A stretch of DNA of 43,281 bases from Lachnospiraceae bacterium (GTDB lineage Bacteria; Bacillota; Clostridia; Lachnospirales; Lachnospiraceae): positions 1 to 43,281 of the forward strand of contig JAAWRC010000030.1 in assembly GCA_022800815.1 (NCBI GenBank), written 5' to 3'. Each line of letters starts with the position of its first letter. The stretch's first letter is position 1. This document shows positions 13,434-22,875 of this stretch, one piece after another. The position numbers and the translations under genes were made by a program. Under the pieces are notes generated by a model. It saw nothing but the letters and a program-made list of their open reading frames with translations. It was not told the DNA's origin and searched no databases.

Positions 13434-14657
13434 TCAGCCGGCCCTCTTCGCTTCCTTCTTTTCCTCCAGCTTCGTCACGATGATCGCACAGGCTGCGTCG
13501 CCGGTGATGTTGACGGTGGTGCGGCCCATGTCGAAGATCCGGTCCACACCGGCCACCAGGGCAATTCCTTCCACCGGCAGTCCCACGCTCTGAAGCACCA
13601 TGGCCAGCATGATCATGCCCGCACCGGGCACGCCCGCCGTTCCGACGGAGGCCAAGGTCGCCGTGAGAATGATCGTGAGCTGCTGGGGCAGCGTCAGGGA
13701 AATACCGAAGCAGGAGGCGATGAAGATCGCACACACACCCTGGTAGATGGCGGTGCCGTCCATGTTGATGGTTGCGCCGAGGGGCAGGGTGAAGGAGGCG
13801 ATGTCCCTCCTTGCGCCAAGCTTCTCCGAGCACTCGATATTCAGGGGCAGCGCTCCCACGGAGGAGGAGCTGGAGAAGGCCATCATCATGGCCGGGAACA
13901 TCCCCTTGAAGAATTTGAGGGGGCTTAAGCCGCCCATCAGCTTCACCGTGGAGGAGTAAACCAGCACCGCATGGAGAATGTAACCGACGTAAGCCACCAA
14001 AAGAACCATGGCCAGGCTGCCCAGGATCTTGGGGCCGTTCTCCGCAACCACGGGCGTGATCAGGGCGAACACGCCGATGGGGCTTAAGGCAATGATAAAG
14101 GACATGATCTTCATGGAAACCTCGTTGGCACTCTCCATGAACTTGCCGAAGGCCTCCCCCTTCTCTCCCGCCAGAATGATGCCGAAGCCGAAGAACAGGG
14201 AAGCCACGATCACCTGCAGCATGGTGGCGCTGGCGAAGGGCTCAATGATGTTGCTGGGGAAGATCGCAACGATGGTGTCCATGAGGCTGGGCGCTTCCTT
14301 GGCCTCGTATTCCAGGTTGGAGACCTCCAGCACCGGGAACCCTCCCTTGAAAAGATTGGCCAGGACCAGGCCGATCACGATGGCGAAAGCCGTCGTACAC
14401 AGGTAGTATATGACCGTCTTCACGCCGATGCTCCCCACCTTGCGGATGTCCTTCATGGAGATCACTCCGCTGATGATGGAGAAAAACACGATCGGCACGA
14501 CGATAAACTTGATCAGGTTCAGGAAGATCGTTCCGAAGGGCTTTATGTAGTCGACGGCGATCTTAGGCGCCCCCATAAAGCACAGACCTGCGATGATACC
14601 CAGTGCCAGACCGATGAAGATTTGAAGCGGCAGTGCAATTCGTTTCTTCTTTTCCAT
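13434..14657 (-). CDS. dicarboxylate/amino acid:cation symporter (DAACS family)
   Basis: A membrane protein of 407 residues of the GltP/DctA/EAAT family that imports glutamate, aspartate, serine/threonine or C4-dicarboxylates with sodium or protons. Family motifs are all visible: the serine-rich AFSSSSSVGALPL hairpin, LPLGATINMDGTAIYQG, the ASVGTAGVPGAGMIML segment and DRIFDMGRTTVNITGDA near the C-terminus, which binds substrate. Length is normal. The exact substrate is not decided; the R in DMGRTTVN is typical of acidic-substrate carriers. Start supported by AAGGAGTAACGAGT before ATG. It is monocistronic with its own promoter and terminator. Confidence 0.9.
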   Translation of the reverse strand: MEKKKRIALPLQIFIGLALGIIAGLCFMGAPKIAVDYIKPFGTIFLNLIKFIVVPIVFFSIISGVISMKDIRKVGSIGVKTVIYYLCTTAFAIVIGLVLANLFKGGFPVLEVSNLEYEAKEAPSLMDTIVAIFPSNIIEPFASATMLQVIVASLFFGFGIILAGEKGEAFGKFMESANEVSMKIMSFIIALSPIGVFALITPVVAENGPKILGSLAMVLLVAYVGYILHAVLVYSSTVKLMGGLSPLKFFKGMFPAMMMAFSSSSSVGALPLNIECSEKLGARRDIASFTLPLGATINMDGTAIYQGVCAIFIASCFGISLTLPQQLTIILTATLASVGTAGVPGAGMIMLAMVLQSVGLPVEGIALVAGVDRIFDMGRTTVNITGDAACAIIVTKLEEKKEAKRAG

Positions 14658-14705
14658 ACTCGTTACTCCTTTTCCACCGTTTCACGGTTCACATGATATG
14701 ATTCC

Positions 14706-14734
14706 AGTTTACTAAATTTTCTGTGTTTTTGCAA
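14706..14734 (-). promoter_or_regulatory. promoter of the symporter gene
   Basis: Minus strand TTGCAA (14729-14734), 17-base spacer, TAAACT (14706-14711). Confidence 0.5.
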
Positions 14735-14822
14735 GCCGTTTTTCTGTTTTTTCGAAAAAAATACAAAAATTCTGAATTTCAAACCGTTGATCCGATCTGT
14801 CAGGCCCTTGTCCAGAAAACAA

Positions 14823-14834
14823 ATTGTCGACAAT
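14823..14834. promoter_or_regulatory. possible GntR-type operator upstream of the symporter
   Basis: A perfect 12-bp palindrome ATTGTCGACAAT about 90 bases upstream of the -35 box. It resembles sites of FCD-type GntR regulators of organic acid genes. No such regulator is in the window, so this is tentative. Confidence 0.3.
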
Positions 14835-14883
14835 ATATTTTTTCAAAAAAAATTTTTCCATCCCAACTTGTTTCAAAATTTTC

Positions 14884-14914
14884 AAAAAAAACAGGAAGGC
14901 CACGACGGCCTTCC
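14884..14914 (-). terminator. intrinsic terminator of the fol-pheA-ppx-ppk operon
   Basis: Stem GGAAGGCC / GGCCTTCC with a 5-base loop, followed on the minus strand by TGTTTTTTTT. It lies 15 bases after the ppk1 stop. Confidence 0.85.
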
Positions 14915-14929
14915 CGCTCTCTATTCTCT

Positions 14930-17137
14930 CTATACATCCTCCGGCCTCTCCCTGGGAATGAAAGTCCGACCGGATGTAAGCTGCTCTTTCTTCTTCTTTA
15001 ATTCCTCCGCCGCCCGAATGGCTTCCTCCGAAAAGACCGCCTGGGAATCCACCAGGGCCTTGCCCCGCTTATCCGGCTTCTCGTAGGTGCCGTCCGGCAT
15101 GAGGATGTGGGAGCGGACGTTGTCGGCAAGCTCCGTCTCCAGAATGTGGAGGGCCTGCTCCTTGTTCTCCTCCACCTCCACCGGGAAGAGAAGCTCCACC
15201 CGCCGGTCCAGGTTCCTGGGCATCCAGTCGGCGCTCCCCATATAGATCTCATAGCTTCCGCCGTTCCCGAAATAGAAGATCCGGCTGTGCTCCAGGAAGG
15301 TTCCCACGATGGAACGAACCGTGATATTGTCGCTGACCCCGGGGATTTTGGTCTTTAAGCTGCAGATCCCCCGGACGATCAGGTCGATCTTCACCCCCGC
15401 CGCCGAGGCTTTGTAAAGCTCCTCGATGATCACCGGGTCACAGAGGGAATTCATCTTCGCAATGATCCTGCCCTCATAGCCCTGGGACACGCACTTGACC
15501 TCCCGGCGGATCAGCGCCACGAACCGGTTCTTGAGCCACAGAGGCGCCATGGAAAGCTTGTTCCAGGAAAGGGGCTCCGAATAGCCGGAAAGCATGTTGA
15601 AGACGGCGCTGGCGTCCTCCCCCACCGCCCGGTCGCAGGTCATGATTCCCGTGTCCGTGTAGAGCTTCGCCGTGGAATCGTTGTAATTGCCCGTGGCCAT
15701 GTGGACGTAGCGGCGGATGCCGTCCTCCTCCCTGCGGACCACCAGGCAGATCTTGCAGTGGGTCTTAAGGCCCAGAAGGCCGTAGATCACGTGGCAGCCC
15801 GCCTGCTCCAGCCTCTTGGCCCAGATGATGTTGTTCTCCTCGTCAAACCGTGCCTTAAGCTCCACCAAAACCGTCACCTGCTTGCCGTTCTCCGCCGCCC
15901 TCGCTAACGCCGCCACGATGGGCGAATGGCCGCTCACCCGGTACAGAGTCTGCTTGATGGCAAGAACCTGGGGATCCGAAGCCGCCTGCTTCACAAAATC
16001 CACCACCGGATCAAAGGACTCATACGGGTGGTGCAGGAAAATATTCCCCCTGCGGATGTTGGCAAAAATATCGTCCTCGCCTGCAAACTCCGGGACGATC
16101 TGAGGCTTCCAGGGCTTCTGCTTCAGATGGTCAAAGCCCTCCTCCCCGTAGAGCTTCATGAGAAACGTCAGGTCCAGGGGGCCGTTTATAAAGAAGATCA
16201 CGTCGTCCTTGATGGCAAACTCCTTTTTGAGGATCTTTAAGAGCCGCTTGTCGATCCCCTCCTCCACCTCCAGACGAATCACCTCGCCCCACTGCCTCCG
16301 CTTTAACTGCCGCTCGATCTCCTTTAAGAGGTCCTCCGCCTCCTCCTCGTCGATGGGCAGGTCGGCGTTTCGCATGATCCGGTAGGGATGGGCGCAGACG
16401 ATCTCATAATTGAGGAACAGCCGGTCCATATTCCGCTCAATGATCTCCTCCAGCAGGATGACGGAGCGAGTCCCGTCTTTTCCCCCCGGAAGCTCCACGA
16501 TGCGGGGGAGCACCGCCGGCACCTGCACCGTGGCAAACTCCAGCGCTCCCTTTTTCTCGCCGTCCTTTTTTTCGTTCTCCTTCTTGTCCCCGTCCTTCTT
16601 ATCCCCGCCCTTCTTTTTTTTGAGCAGGGCCGCAATGTTCAGGCTCTTGTTGCGGACCAGGGGAAAGGGCCTGGACGAATCCACGGCCATGGGCGTCACC
16701 ACCGGGTAGACATTCGTCTCAAAGTAGTCGTCCACGAAGGCCGCCTGCTTTTCGTCGAGCTGCTCATGGTGGGAAATGACCTCGATCCCCTCTTTCTTGA
16801 GGAGCGGCAAAAGCGACCGGTTCCAGGTGGAATACTGGACGTCCACCAGCTCGTGCATGCCCCGGCCGATGGCCTCAAGCTGCTCCCCGGCCGTCATCCC
16901 GGCAATGTCCCGCCCCTTGTAATCCGCATGGACCATGTCCTTTAAGGAAGCCACCCGCACCATGACAAATTCATCCAGGTTGGAGGCGGTGATGGACAGG
17001 AACTTCAGCCGCTCAAACAGCAGGTTGTTCTTGTCCCTGGCCTCGCTCAAGACCCGGTGGTTAAACTGGAGCCAGGAAAGCTCCCGGTTTTCAAAATATT
17101 CGACCTTCCGAAAATCCCTCTCTTCTCCCATGGTCAC
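14930..17137 (-). CDS. ppk1: polyphosphate kinase 1
   Basis: A protein of 735 residues that makes inorganic polyphosphate from ATP, reversibly. The N-terminal domain begins YFENRELSWLQFNHRVLSEA; the catalytic domains contain AIKQTLYRVSGHSPIVAALA, LVELKARFDEENNI and GLKTHCKICLV with the autophosphorylated-type H460, then HMATGNYNDSTAKLYTD. Unusual is a Lys-rich insertion at residues 173-197, with 14 Lys plus Asp and Glu. The start at 17137 is a GTG overlapping the ppx stop (GTGA); an ATG two codons on has better spacing from the GGGGG site. It is the last gene of the operon, directly coupled to ppx. In Lachnospiraceae this pairing controls polyphosphate synthesis and breakdown together (inference from context). 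Confidence 0.93.
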   Translation of the reverse strand: MTMGEERDFRKVEYFENRELSWLQFNHRVLSEARDKNNLLFERLKFLSITASNLDEFVMVRVASLKDMVHADYKGRDIAGMTAGEQLEAIGRGMHELVDVQYSTWNRSLLPLLKKEGIEVISHHEQLDEKQAAFVDDYFETNVYPVVTPMAVDSSRPFPLVRNKSLNIAALLKKKKGGDKKDGDKKENEKKDGEKKGALEFATVQVPAVLPRIVELPGGKDGTRSVILLEEIIERNMDRLFLNYEIVCAHPYRIMRNADLPIDEEEAEDLLKEIERQLKRRQWGEVIRLEVEEGIDKRLLKILKKEFAIKDDVIFFINGPLDLTFLMKLYGEEGFDHLKQKPWKPQIVPEFAGEDDIFANIRRGNIFLHHPYESFDPVVDFVKQAASDPQVLAIKQTLYRVSGHSPIVAALARAAENGKQVTVLVELKARFDEENNIIWAKRLEQAGCHVIYGLLGLKTHCKICLVVRREEDGIRRYVHMATGNYNDSTAKLYTDTGIMTCDRAVGEDASAVFNMLSGYSEPLSWNKLSMAPLWLKNRFVALIRREVKCVSQGYEGRIIAKMNSLCDPVIIEELYKASAAGVKIDLIVRGICSLKTKIPGVSDNITVRSIVGTFLEHSRIFYFGNGGSYEIYMGSADWMPRNLDRRVELLFPVEVEENKEQALHILETELADNVRSHILMPDGTYEKPDKRGKALVDSQAVFSEEAIRAAEELKKKKEQLTSGRTFIPRERPEDV

Positions 17138-18663
17138 GCCCCCTTCTTTTTCTTGAGCACCGGCCGGATGCCGTAGACCTCTTCAAAGAAATCCGCCCGG
17201 TGACTGAACATCGCCTCCTCCAGCAGGATGCTCTCCGGCGAGGAGGTGGTGATGAACATCTGCTGGTCCTTGACGGAAATGCGCACGTCCTTGAACTTCT
17301 GCTTCTGGCTCCGGTCCATGGCGTTGCCGATCTTTAAGATCGCCGTCAGCTTGGCGATGGTGATCCGCATGGACTTGTTTAAGCTCACGTCCCCGGTGGT
17401 GTAGTCAAACTCCATGGTGTTGTACTTCACCACGTTGGCAATAATCACCCGCTCCTTGTGGGACATGCCGATGATCTCCGTGGAGAGAATGATGTTGTAG
17501 GCGCACTCCCCCGGCGTCTTCATGCTGATGTAATTGCCGCAGTCGTGGAGAATGGCGCTGATCTGCAGAAGCAGCCGCTCCCGCTTCCCCAGGCCATGAT
17601 ATTTCTTCATGCCGTCAAAAATGTTTAACACGTTCTTCTCCAGAACGGCCGAATGATCCCGGTCGCTCATGTAGCGCTTGGCGATGTTCCGGGCCGCCAC
17701 CAGGATGTCCTTGGAAAAGTCGTGGGCAAAGTGGATGAGCTTCTTCTGCTCCGCAAATTCCGCCACGATCCCGTCCCCTAAGCGCACTCCCGGAAGCCAG
17801 ACCATCTCCGCCTCCGTGGCGTCGATGAGCCTCTTATAGACCATGGCCCCCGGCACCACCAGGGAGACAAACTCCGAGGGGATGTCGTACTTCTCGGCGA
17901 TCTGGTCCTCGCCCATGTTCCGCAGATCCTCGTAAAACTCCATGAACTCCTCGGCACTGATCCTCTGCTTGTCCGCATGGGCGCCCCTCCCCAGGTACAT
18001 GGCGCAGACGCCGGTGGCAATGATGTTCTTCACGTTCCGTTCCTTCAAAAACAGCTTCTTAAAGGCGGTGATCTCATTGTCAATGAGCTCCTGGGCCAGC
18101 TTTTTCCGGTCCTCGGCCATCCCCCCGATCCGGGCCAGGATCTGGTGGATCCTGAGGGCCCCCAGCTTCAGGTTCTGGGTCGTCACCAGGGCGTCCTTGT
18201 CAAAGAGGGAGATCTGGGTGCTGCCGGAGCCCACCTCCACGATGGCCGTCCCCTTCTGGATGATGTTGTTGAATTCATTCTCCTTGGCCGCAATGGCCTT
18301 GTAGCAGAGGAACCGCTGCTCCGAATTGCTGAGGACGTCGATCTCGATGCCGGTGCGCACCCGGATCTGGTCCAGGACCACCTCCCGGTTCTCTGCCTCC
18401 CTTATGGCGCTGGTCCCGTAGGCCCGGTAATTCTCCACCTGGTACTCTGCCATGACCAACTGGAACCGGTGCAGGAGCCTGCACATCTCGTCCACCCGCT
18501 CATAGCTGATGATGCCCCTCTCATAGGTATCCCGCCCAAGCCCGATGACCTTTCTCAGCCGCTCCAACTGGACGATCCCCCTCTTGGGCGAGATCTCGTA
18601 AATGGTGAGCTCCAGCTCGTAGGAGCCCACGTCGATCGCCGCAAACGCCGTAACAGACGCCAT
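17134..18663 (-). CDS. ppx: Ppx/GppA-family exopolyphosphatase
   Basis: A protein of 509 residues of the sugar kinase/actin-like Ppx-GppA family, which releases phosphate from polyphosphate ends or hydrolyses pppGpp. The N-terminal phosphate loop is AAIDVGSYELELTIYEI; the second loop is IVEVGSGSTQISLF, where GGGSTE is more usual. The C-terminal part has an HD-like domain with ILHDCGNYISMKTPGE and SHKERVIIANVVKY, as in long Ppx proteins. Overlap of four bases with ppk1 favours a polyphosphate function, though pppGpp cannot be excluded. It follows the DUF815 gene by 18 bases, within the long folate/phenylalanine operon. Confidence 0.88.
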   Translation of the reverse strand: MASVTAFAAIDVGSYELELTIYEISPKRGIVQLERLRKVIGLGRDTYERGIISYERVDEMCRLLHRFQLVMAEYQVENYRAYGTSAIREAENREVVLDQIRVRTGIEIDVLSNSEQRFLCYKAIAAKENEFNNIIQKGTAIVEVGSGSTQISLFDKDALVTTQNLKLGALRIHQILARIGGMAEDRKKLAQELIDNEITAFKKLFLKERNVKNIIATGVCAMYLGRGAHADKQRISAEEFMEFYEDLRNMGEDQIAEKYDIPSEFVSLVVPGAMVYKRLIDATEAEMVWLPGVRLGDGIVAEFAEQKKLIHFAHDFSKDILVAARNIAKRYMSDRDHSAVLEKNVLNIFDGMKKYHGLGKRERLLLQISAILHDCGNYISMKTPGECAYNIILSTEIIGMSHKERVIIANVVKYNTMEFDYTTGDVSLNKSMRITIAKLTAILKIGNAMDRSQKQKFKDVRISVKDQQMFITTSSPESILLEEAMFSHRADFFEEVYGIRPVLKKKKGA

Positions 18664-18681
18664 GGATACACCCCCTTGTTT

Positions 18682-19953
18682 TTACCTTCTCGTTCCCTTA
18701 AGATACGTAATGAACTGAACTGCCGTGCGGCCGGAGATGCCGCCGTGGGAGAGTTCCCACTTGTTGGCCAAAAGGAGAAGCTCCTCCTCCGGCATATCGA
18801 TCCCGGCCCGCCTCGCAAGGGTCGTCACGATCGCCCTAAACTCCTTCGGCTCCGGCCTCCCGAAATAGATGGTGACGCCGAAGCGGGAGGAGAGGGACAG
18901 CTTTTCCTGGACCGTGTCGGAGCGGTGCATGTCCTCCCGGACCTCCTCCTTGTCGCTGAAATTCTCCCGGATCAGGTGCCTCCTGTTGGAGGTGGCGTAG
19001 ATCAGCACGTTCCCCGGCTTCACCTCCAGGCCCCCCTCGATGATGGCCTTTAAATATTTGTAATCCACCTCAAATTCTTCAAAGGACAGATCGTCCATGT
19101 AAATGATAAATTTATAATTCCGGTTCTTGACCTGGGCGATCACGTCGGAGAGGTCCTTGAACTGATGCTTGTAGATCTCGATCATCCGCAGGCCCTTATC
19201 ATAATATTTGTGGAGAATGGCTTTTATGCTGGAGGATTTCCCCGTGCCGCTGTCCCCAAAGAGCAGGCAGTTGTTGGCCTCCCGCCCCTCCACGAAAGCC
19301 TCCGTGTTCTCGATGAGCTTTCTCTTCTGGCTCTCATATCCCACCAGGTCGTCCAGATAGACGTGCTCGATATTTTTGATGGGAACAATTTCGGCCCGTC
19401 CCTTCCTGTGCTCCACCCGGAAGGCTTTATGAAGGCCGAACTTCCCCACGCCGAACCGGCGGTAAAATTCTGTAAGGATGGAATGCCATTGTCCGTCGGT
19501 ATCCGCCGCAGAAAGGGACTCCGAGAGAGCCTGGATGTCGTCCCGGATCCGGCGGTTGAAAACCTGGCTGTGGGTTCCGGCGCTCTCATAAGCCTTTAAA
19601 AAACCAAACACCCGGACGTCAAGACATTCGTCCAAATCCTCCAGATCATATTCAAACCATTCCCGGAAGATGGAAAAATCATGGAGAGCCAGGGCATTGA
19701 CCGTCCCCTCCACCGCCCCCCGGATCTCGCAGGCCGTGCTGAAAGCGTTCTCATTTGTAGCTAGAACATACGCCAGAAAGTCATGCCACAGATTTCCCTT
19801 AAAGCCGTGGGCCGCCGAAAACTCCACCAGTTTCCCGGCCGTCTCGTAAGGGTCAAAGGGAGCCTCCGCCCCCTGCTCCATAAACGCCGCCATGGCCTCC
19901 AAAATATCCGGATGCCCGGGCTCCCGGTACAGAATCAGTTCTTTTATCTTCAT
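18682..19953 (-). CDS. DUF815-family AAA+ ATPase
   Basis: A protein of 423 residues. The C-terminal two-thirds is an AAA+ domain of the DUF815 type: VYLDDLVGYESQKRKLIENT, Walker A FGDSGTGKSS (232-241), Walker B FIIYMDDLSFE (283-293), YATSNRRHLI, and SLSSRFGVTIYF with the arginine finger region. The N-terminal roughly 180 residues are helical and not recognised. DUF815 ATPases are widespread but have no firm function. No partner protease or substrate gene is visible. It lies between pheA and ppx with gaps of about 20 bases, so it is co-transcribed with both. A link to phosphate or stress physiology is a guess from the neighbourhood. Confidence 0.85.
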   Translation of the reverse strand: MKIKELILYREPGHPDILEAMAAFMEQGAEAPFDPYETAGKLVEFSAAHGFKGNLWHDFLAYVLATNENAFSTACEIRGAVEGTVNALALHDFSIFREWFEYDLEDLDECLDVRVFGFLKAYESAGTHSQVFNRRIRDDIQALSESLSAADTDGQWHSILTEFYRRFGVGKFGLHKAFRVEHRKGRAEIVPIKNIEHVYLDDLVGYESQKRKLIENTEAFVEGREANNCLLFGDSGTGKSSSIKAILHKYYDKGLRMIEIYKHQFKDLSDVIAQVKNRNYKFIIYMDDLSFEEFEVDYKYLKAIIEGGLEVKPGNVLIYATSNRRHLIRENFSDKEEVREDMHRSDTVQEKLSLSSRFGVTIYFGRPEPKEFRAIVTTLARRAGIDMPEEELLLLANKWELSHGGISGRTAVQFITYLKGTRR

Positions 19954-19974
19954 CAGCCTTCATTCCTTTGTCTG

Positions 19975-21117
19975 TTATTTCATTCCGGACACGTAATTCC
20001 CCAGAATCCGGAAATAATTGGCTTCCTCCAAAATCCCCCGGAGCGCATTCTTTACCCCCGCATCCCCCAGGTTGCCCTCGAAATCCACGAAGAAGCGAAA
20101 CTCCCAGGGCCGCCCCAGAATGGGCCTGGACTCCAGCTTTAACATATTCAACCCGTTGTAGGTCAGATGGGACAGCATGTTGTAGAGGGCCGCATTCTCA
20201 TGCTTCGTCTCAAAGCAGACACTCAGCTTGTTGGCCGAAGCCTCATAGAGCTTCCTGCTGGCCACCACGATGAACCGGGTGGTATTCCCCCTGTGGTTCA
20301 TAACATTCTCATCCAGAACCTTTAAGCCGTAAAGCCTGCCCGCCATCTCACTGGCAATGGCCGCCCGGGCTTTGTCCCCGGTCTCCTTCACCTCCTTGGC
20401 AGAGAGGGCCGTGTTCCCCGTGCTGTGCCTGGTCCACTCCTTATGCTCGTCCAGATAGGTGCTGCACTGCATAAGGCCCTGGGGATGGGAGTATACCAGT
20501 TTAATATCAGAAAGCTCTGCCCCTGGAAGCCCCAAAAGCACATGGTCCACCTTCACGCAGGTCTCTCCCACGATATAATTGTCAAATTTCACCAGCAGGT
20601 CATAGATGTCCGCCACACTTCCCGCCGAAGAATTCTCAATGGGAAGCACCGCAAAGTCCGCCGTCCCTGCGCAGAGTGCCTTCATGGCGTCGTCCCAGGT
20701 CTTCACGTTGAAAAGCTTTGCCCGCTCCCCGAAAAACTGCAGGGCCGCCGCATGGCTGTAGGCCCCCTCCACGCCCTGGTACACCACCTTCGCCCTGGAT
20801 TTGGGAAGGTTCGGCACCATCTCAAAGGGAAGCCCGGTGACCACGCCGTGGTCGGCCAAAAGTTCATACTGGAGCTTGCGGCTCATGGACATGATCTGGG
20901 TAAAAAGCTCATGGACCCCGTAGCGGGTAAAATCCGACCCGGCCAGCTCCGAGAGGGCCGCCAGCTTTTCCGTCTCCCGCTTCCGGTCAAGGACCTGCAT
21001 CCCCGTCTTAATCTTATACTCCGCCACCGCCCTGCAAAGCTCCATCCGCTTCTCAAAAAGCTCCACCAGATTTTTGTCAATCTCGTCAATCTCGTTCCTG
21101 ATCTCCTTTAAATCCAT
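19975..21117 (-). CDS. pheA: bifunctional chorismate mutase / prephenate dehydratase
   Basis: A protein of 380 residues carrying out two steps of phenylalanine synthesis: chorismate to prephenate, then to phenylpyruvate. The chorismate mutase helices are at 1-85 (MDLKEIRNEIDEIDKNLVEL and so on). The dehydratase domain begins VYQGVEGAYSHAAALQFF (about 112) and has the diagnostic TRF motif in NHRGNTTRFIVV. The ACT domain at the end (GLNMLKLESRP, WEFRFFVDFEG) keeps the ESRP motif for feedback inhibition by phenylalanine. The start at 21117 is set by GGAGGAAAGTG and overlaps the folBK stop by one base. No attenuation leader exists because the gene is internal to the operon. Confidence 0.95.
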   Translation of the reverse strand: MDLKEIRNEIDEIDKNLVELFEKRMELCRAVAEYKIKTGMQVLDRKRETEKLAALSELAGSDFTRYGVHELFTQIMSMSRKLQYELLADHGVVTGLPFEMVPNLPKSRAKVVYQGVEGAYSHAAALQFFGERAKLFNVKTWDDAMKALCAGTADFAVLPIENSSAGSVADIYDLLVKFDNYIVGETCVKVDHVLLGLPGAELSDIKLVYSHPQGLMQCSTYLDEHKEWTRHSTGNTALSAKEVKETGDKARAAIASEMAGRLYGLKVLDENVMNHRGNTTRFIVVASRKLYEASANKLSVCFETKHENAALYNMLSHLTYNGLNMLKLESRPILGRPWEFRFFVDFEGNLGDAGVKNALRGILEEANYFRILGNYVSGMK

Positions 21118-21956
21118 CACTTTCCTCCACACGCCGCCGTCTTTTCCAAAAGCTCTTCCAGGAGCGTTTTGACCCGCTTATTTAAAACCGGATGAACCTT
21201 GTAGGGTGCGATCTGCGCCAAAGGCTCCAGCACGAAGAGACGCTTCTCAATCTCCGGGTGGGGCACTGCAAGCTCCTCCGTCTCCAAAATTTTATTCCCA
21301 TAAAAAAGCAGATCCAGATCCAGGGTCCTTGGCCCCCAGTGGATCAGCCGCTCCCGTTTTTCCCTTCGTTCCGCCTCGTGAAGCACCTCCAAAAGCTCAT
21401 GGGGAGTGAGGAGGGTATCAAGCTCCAGACAGCCGTTTAAGAACTCCTCCTGCTCCACGCCGCCGTAGGGCTCCGTGACAATCATGTCCGAGATCCGGCC
21501 CAGACGGATCCGCTTTTCCTCTTTAAGCGCCTGGATCCCCGCCTCGATGTGGGCCCTCCGATCCCCCATGTTGGACCCGAAGGCCACGTAAGCCTTGTGC
21601 CAGCTCCGCTCAATCTTCACCGAAACCGTCTCCAGGGGCAGGCCCACCGGCGCCCAGGGCTTCTTGATCTCCAAAACAATGCCCTTCATGAGCGGAAAGG
21701 TAAACAGCAGGTGCTCCGCCAGTTCCTCCGCCGCCGCCTCGATGAGTTTTTTCGTGTGGGCTTTCATGTAAGAGGTGATCTCCCCCGCCACCAGTCCGTA
21801 ATGGATGGAATGCTTAAGCTCGTCGCTCACTCCCGCCTTTCTCGTGTCGCCAAGAAGCTCTGCGCTCACCAGAAACTTCTGTCCCAGCTTGTTTTCCTCC
21901 GGAAATACGCCGTGGTTGGCGAATACCTCCAGGTTCTTTATGGTAATCCTGTCCAT
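21117..21956 (-). CDS. folBK: FolB-FolK fusion: dihydroneopterin aldolase and HPPK
   Basis: A fused enzyme of 279 residues. The first about 115 residues are dihydroneopterin aldolase (ITIKNLEVFANHGVFPEENK, with the Tyr of SIHYGLVAGEI); the rest is 6-hydroxymethyl-dihydropterin pyrophosphokinase (AYVAFGSNMGDRRAHIEAGI and WGPRTLDLDLLFYG). They convert dihydroneopterin to the pyrophosphorylated pterin that FolP uses. Such fusions are common in Clostridia. The start at 21956 is preferred over an ATG at 21968 because GGAGGAAACG precedes it. It follows folP with a 92-base gap that contains a small hairpin GTGAAC/GTTCAC (22026-22045). Confidence 0.94.
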   Translation of the reverse strand: MDRITIKNLEVFANHGVFPEENKLGQKFLVSAELLGDTRKAGVSDELKHSIHYGLVAGEITSYMKAHTKKLIEAAAEELAEHLLFTFPLMKGIVLEIKKPWAPVGLPLETVSVKIERSWHKAYVAFGSNMGDRRAHIEAGIQALKEEKRIRLGRISDMIVTEPYGGVEQEEFLNGCLELDTLLTPHELLEVLHEAERREKRERLIHWGPRTLDLDLLFYGNKILETEELAVPHPEIEKRLFVLEPLAQIAPYKVHPVLNKRVKTLLEELLEKTAACGGK

Positions 21957-22048
21957 CGTTTCCTCCATGCCGTGTACGATTTATGGCATTGCATGCCCCA
22001 CCTGATCGGGTACAAACAGGTATGGGTGAACCGCCTTTTGTTCACTCC

Positions 22049-22858
22049 CTATGCCCGCAGAATGGCCTCCGTCATCTTGATGGCCCTGGCGTTTTCCTTC
22101 ACGTCATGAACCCGCACAAAGGCGCAGCCCTTCATCACGCCCATAACCGTGGTCACCAGCGTCCCCTCCACCCGGTCCGTGGCGGGAAGATCCAGGGTCA
22201 GACCAATCATGGACTTTCTGGAAGTGCCAAGCAGCACCGGGTAGCCAAGTTCGTCCAAAATCTCCAGGCGGTTCATCAGGATCAGGTTGTGCTCGTAGGT
22301 CTTTCCGAAACCCATACCCGGATCCAGAATGATCTTGTCCTCCGCCACCCCCGCCGCTCTCGCAAGCTCCGCCGACCGGAGAAGGTCCGTCTTCACCTCC
22401 TCCAGGTAATTTTCATACACAGGCTCCTTCCGGTTGTGCATGAGACAGCAGGCCGCCCCGGTTTCAGCAATCACCCGGGCCATGTTCTCGTCATATTTAC
22501 AGCCCCAGATATCATTGACCAGGACCGCCCCGGCCCGAAGGGCCGCCTCCGCCACGCCGCTCTTATACGTGTCCACAGAAATGGGAACGTCAAACCGCTC
22601 CCCCACTGCCTCAATGACCGGCGCCACTCTGGCGATCTCCTCCTCGTCCGGAAGAATGGTCCCGTAGCCGGGCCTGGTGGACTCCCCGCCGACATCAATG
22701 ATATCCGCACCGTCCTTAATCATTTCCTCCACATGGGAAAGGGCCGCATCCAGCCGGTTCCATTTCCCTCCGTCTGAAAAAGAATCCGGCGTCACATTGA
22801 GGATCCCCATAAGGTATGTGTGCCTTCCGATCTCAAAATCCCGATTTCCGATCTTCAC
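22049..22858 (-). CDS. folP: dihydropteroate synthase
   Basis: A TIM-barrel enzyme that joins the pterin pyrophosphate with p-aminobenzoate to form dihydropteroate; it is the target of sulfonamides. Motifs in order: LMGILNVTPDSFSDGGKWN, DGADIIDVGGESTRPG, VPISVDTYK, LVNDIWGCKYDE, DPGMGFGKTYEHNL, and VLLGTSRKSMIGLTL. The start at 22858 (GTG) has a good GGAGGCAGAAG site; an alternative GTG at 22879 overlaps the upstream stop by four bases and would add seven residues. Length about 270 residues is normal. It sits between the HD gene and folBK in the folate operon. Confidence 0.94.
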   Translation of the reverse strand: MKIGNRDFEIGRHTYLMGILNVTPDSFSDGGKWNRLDAALSHVEEMIKDGADIIDVGGESTRPGYGTILPDEEEIARVAPVIEAVGERFDVPISVDTYKSGVAEAALRAGAVLVNDIWGCKYDENMARVIAETGAACCLMHNRKEPVYENYLEEVKTDLLRSAELARAAGVAEDKIILDPGMGFGKTYEHNLILMNRLEILDELGYPVLLGTSRKSMIGLTLDLPATDRVEGTLVTTVMGVMKGCAFVRVHDVKENARAIKMTEAILRA

Positions 22859-22875
22859 CTTCTGCCTCCATCCCG

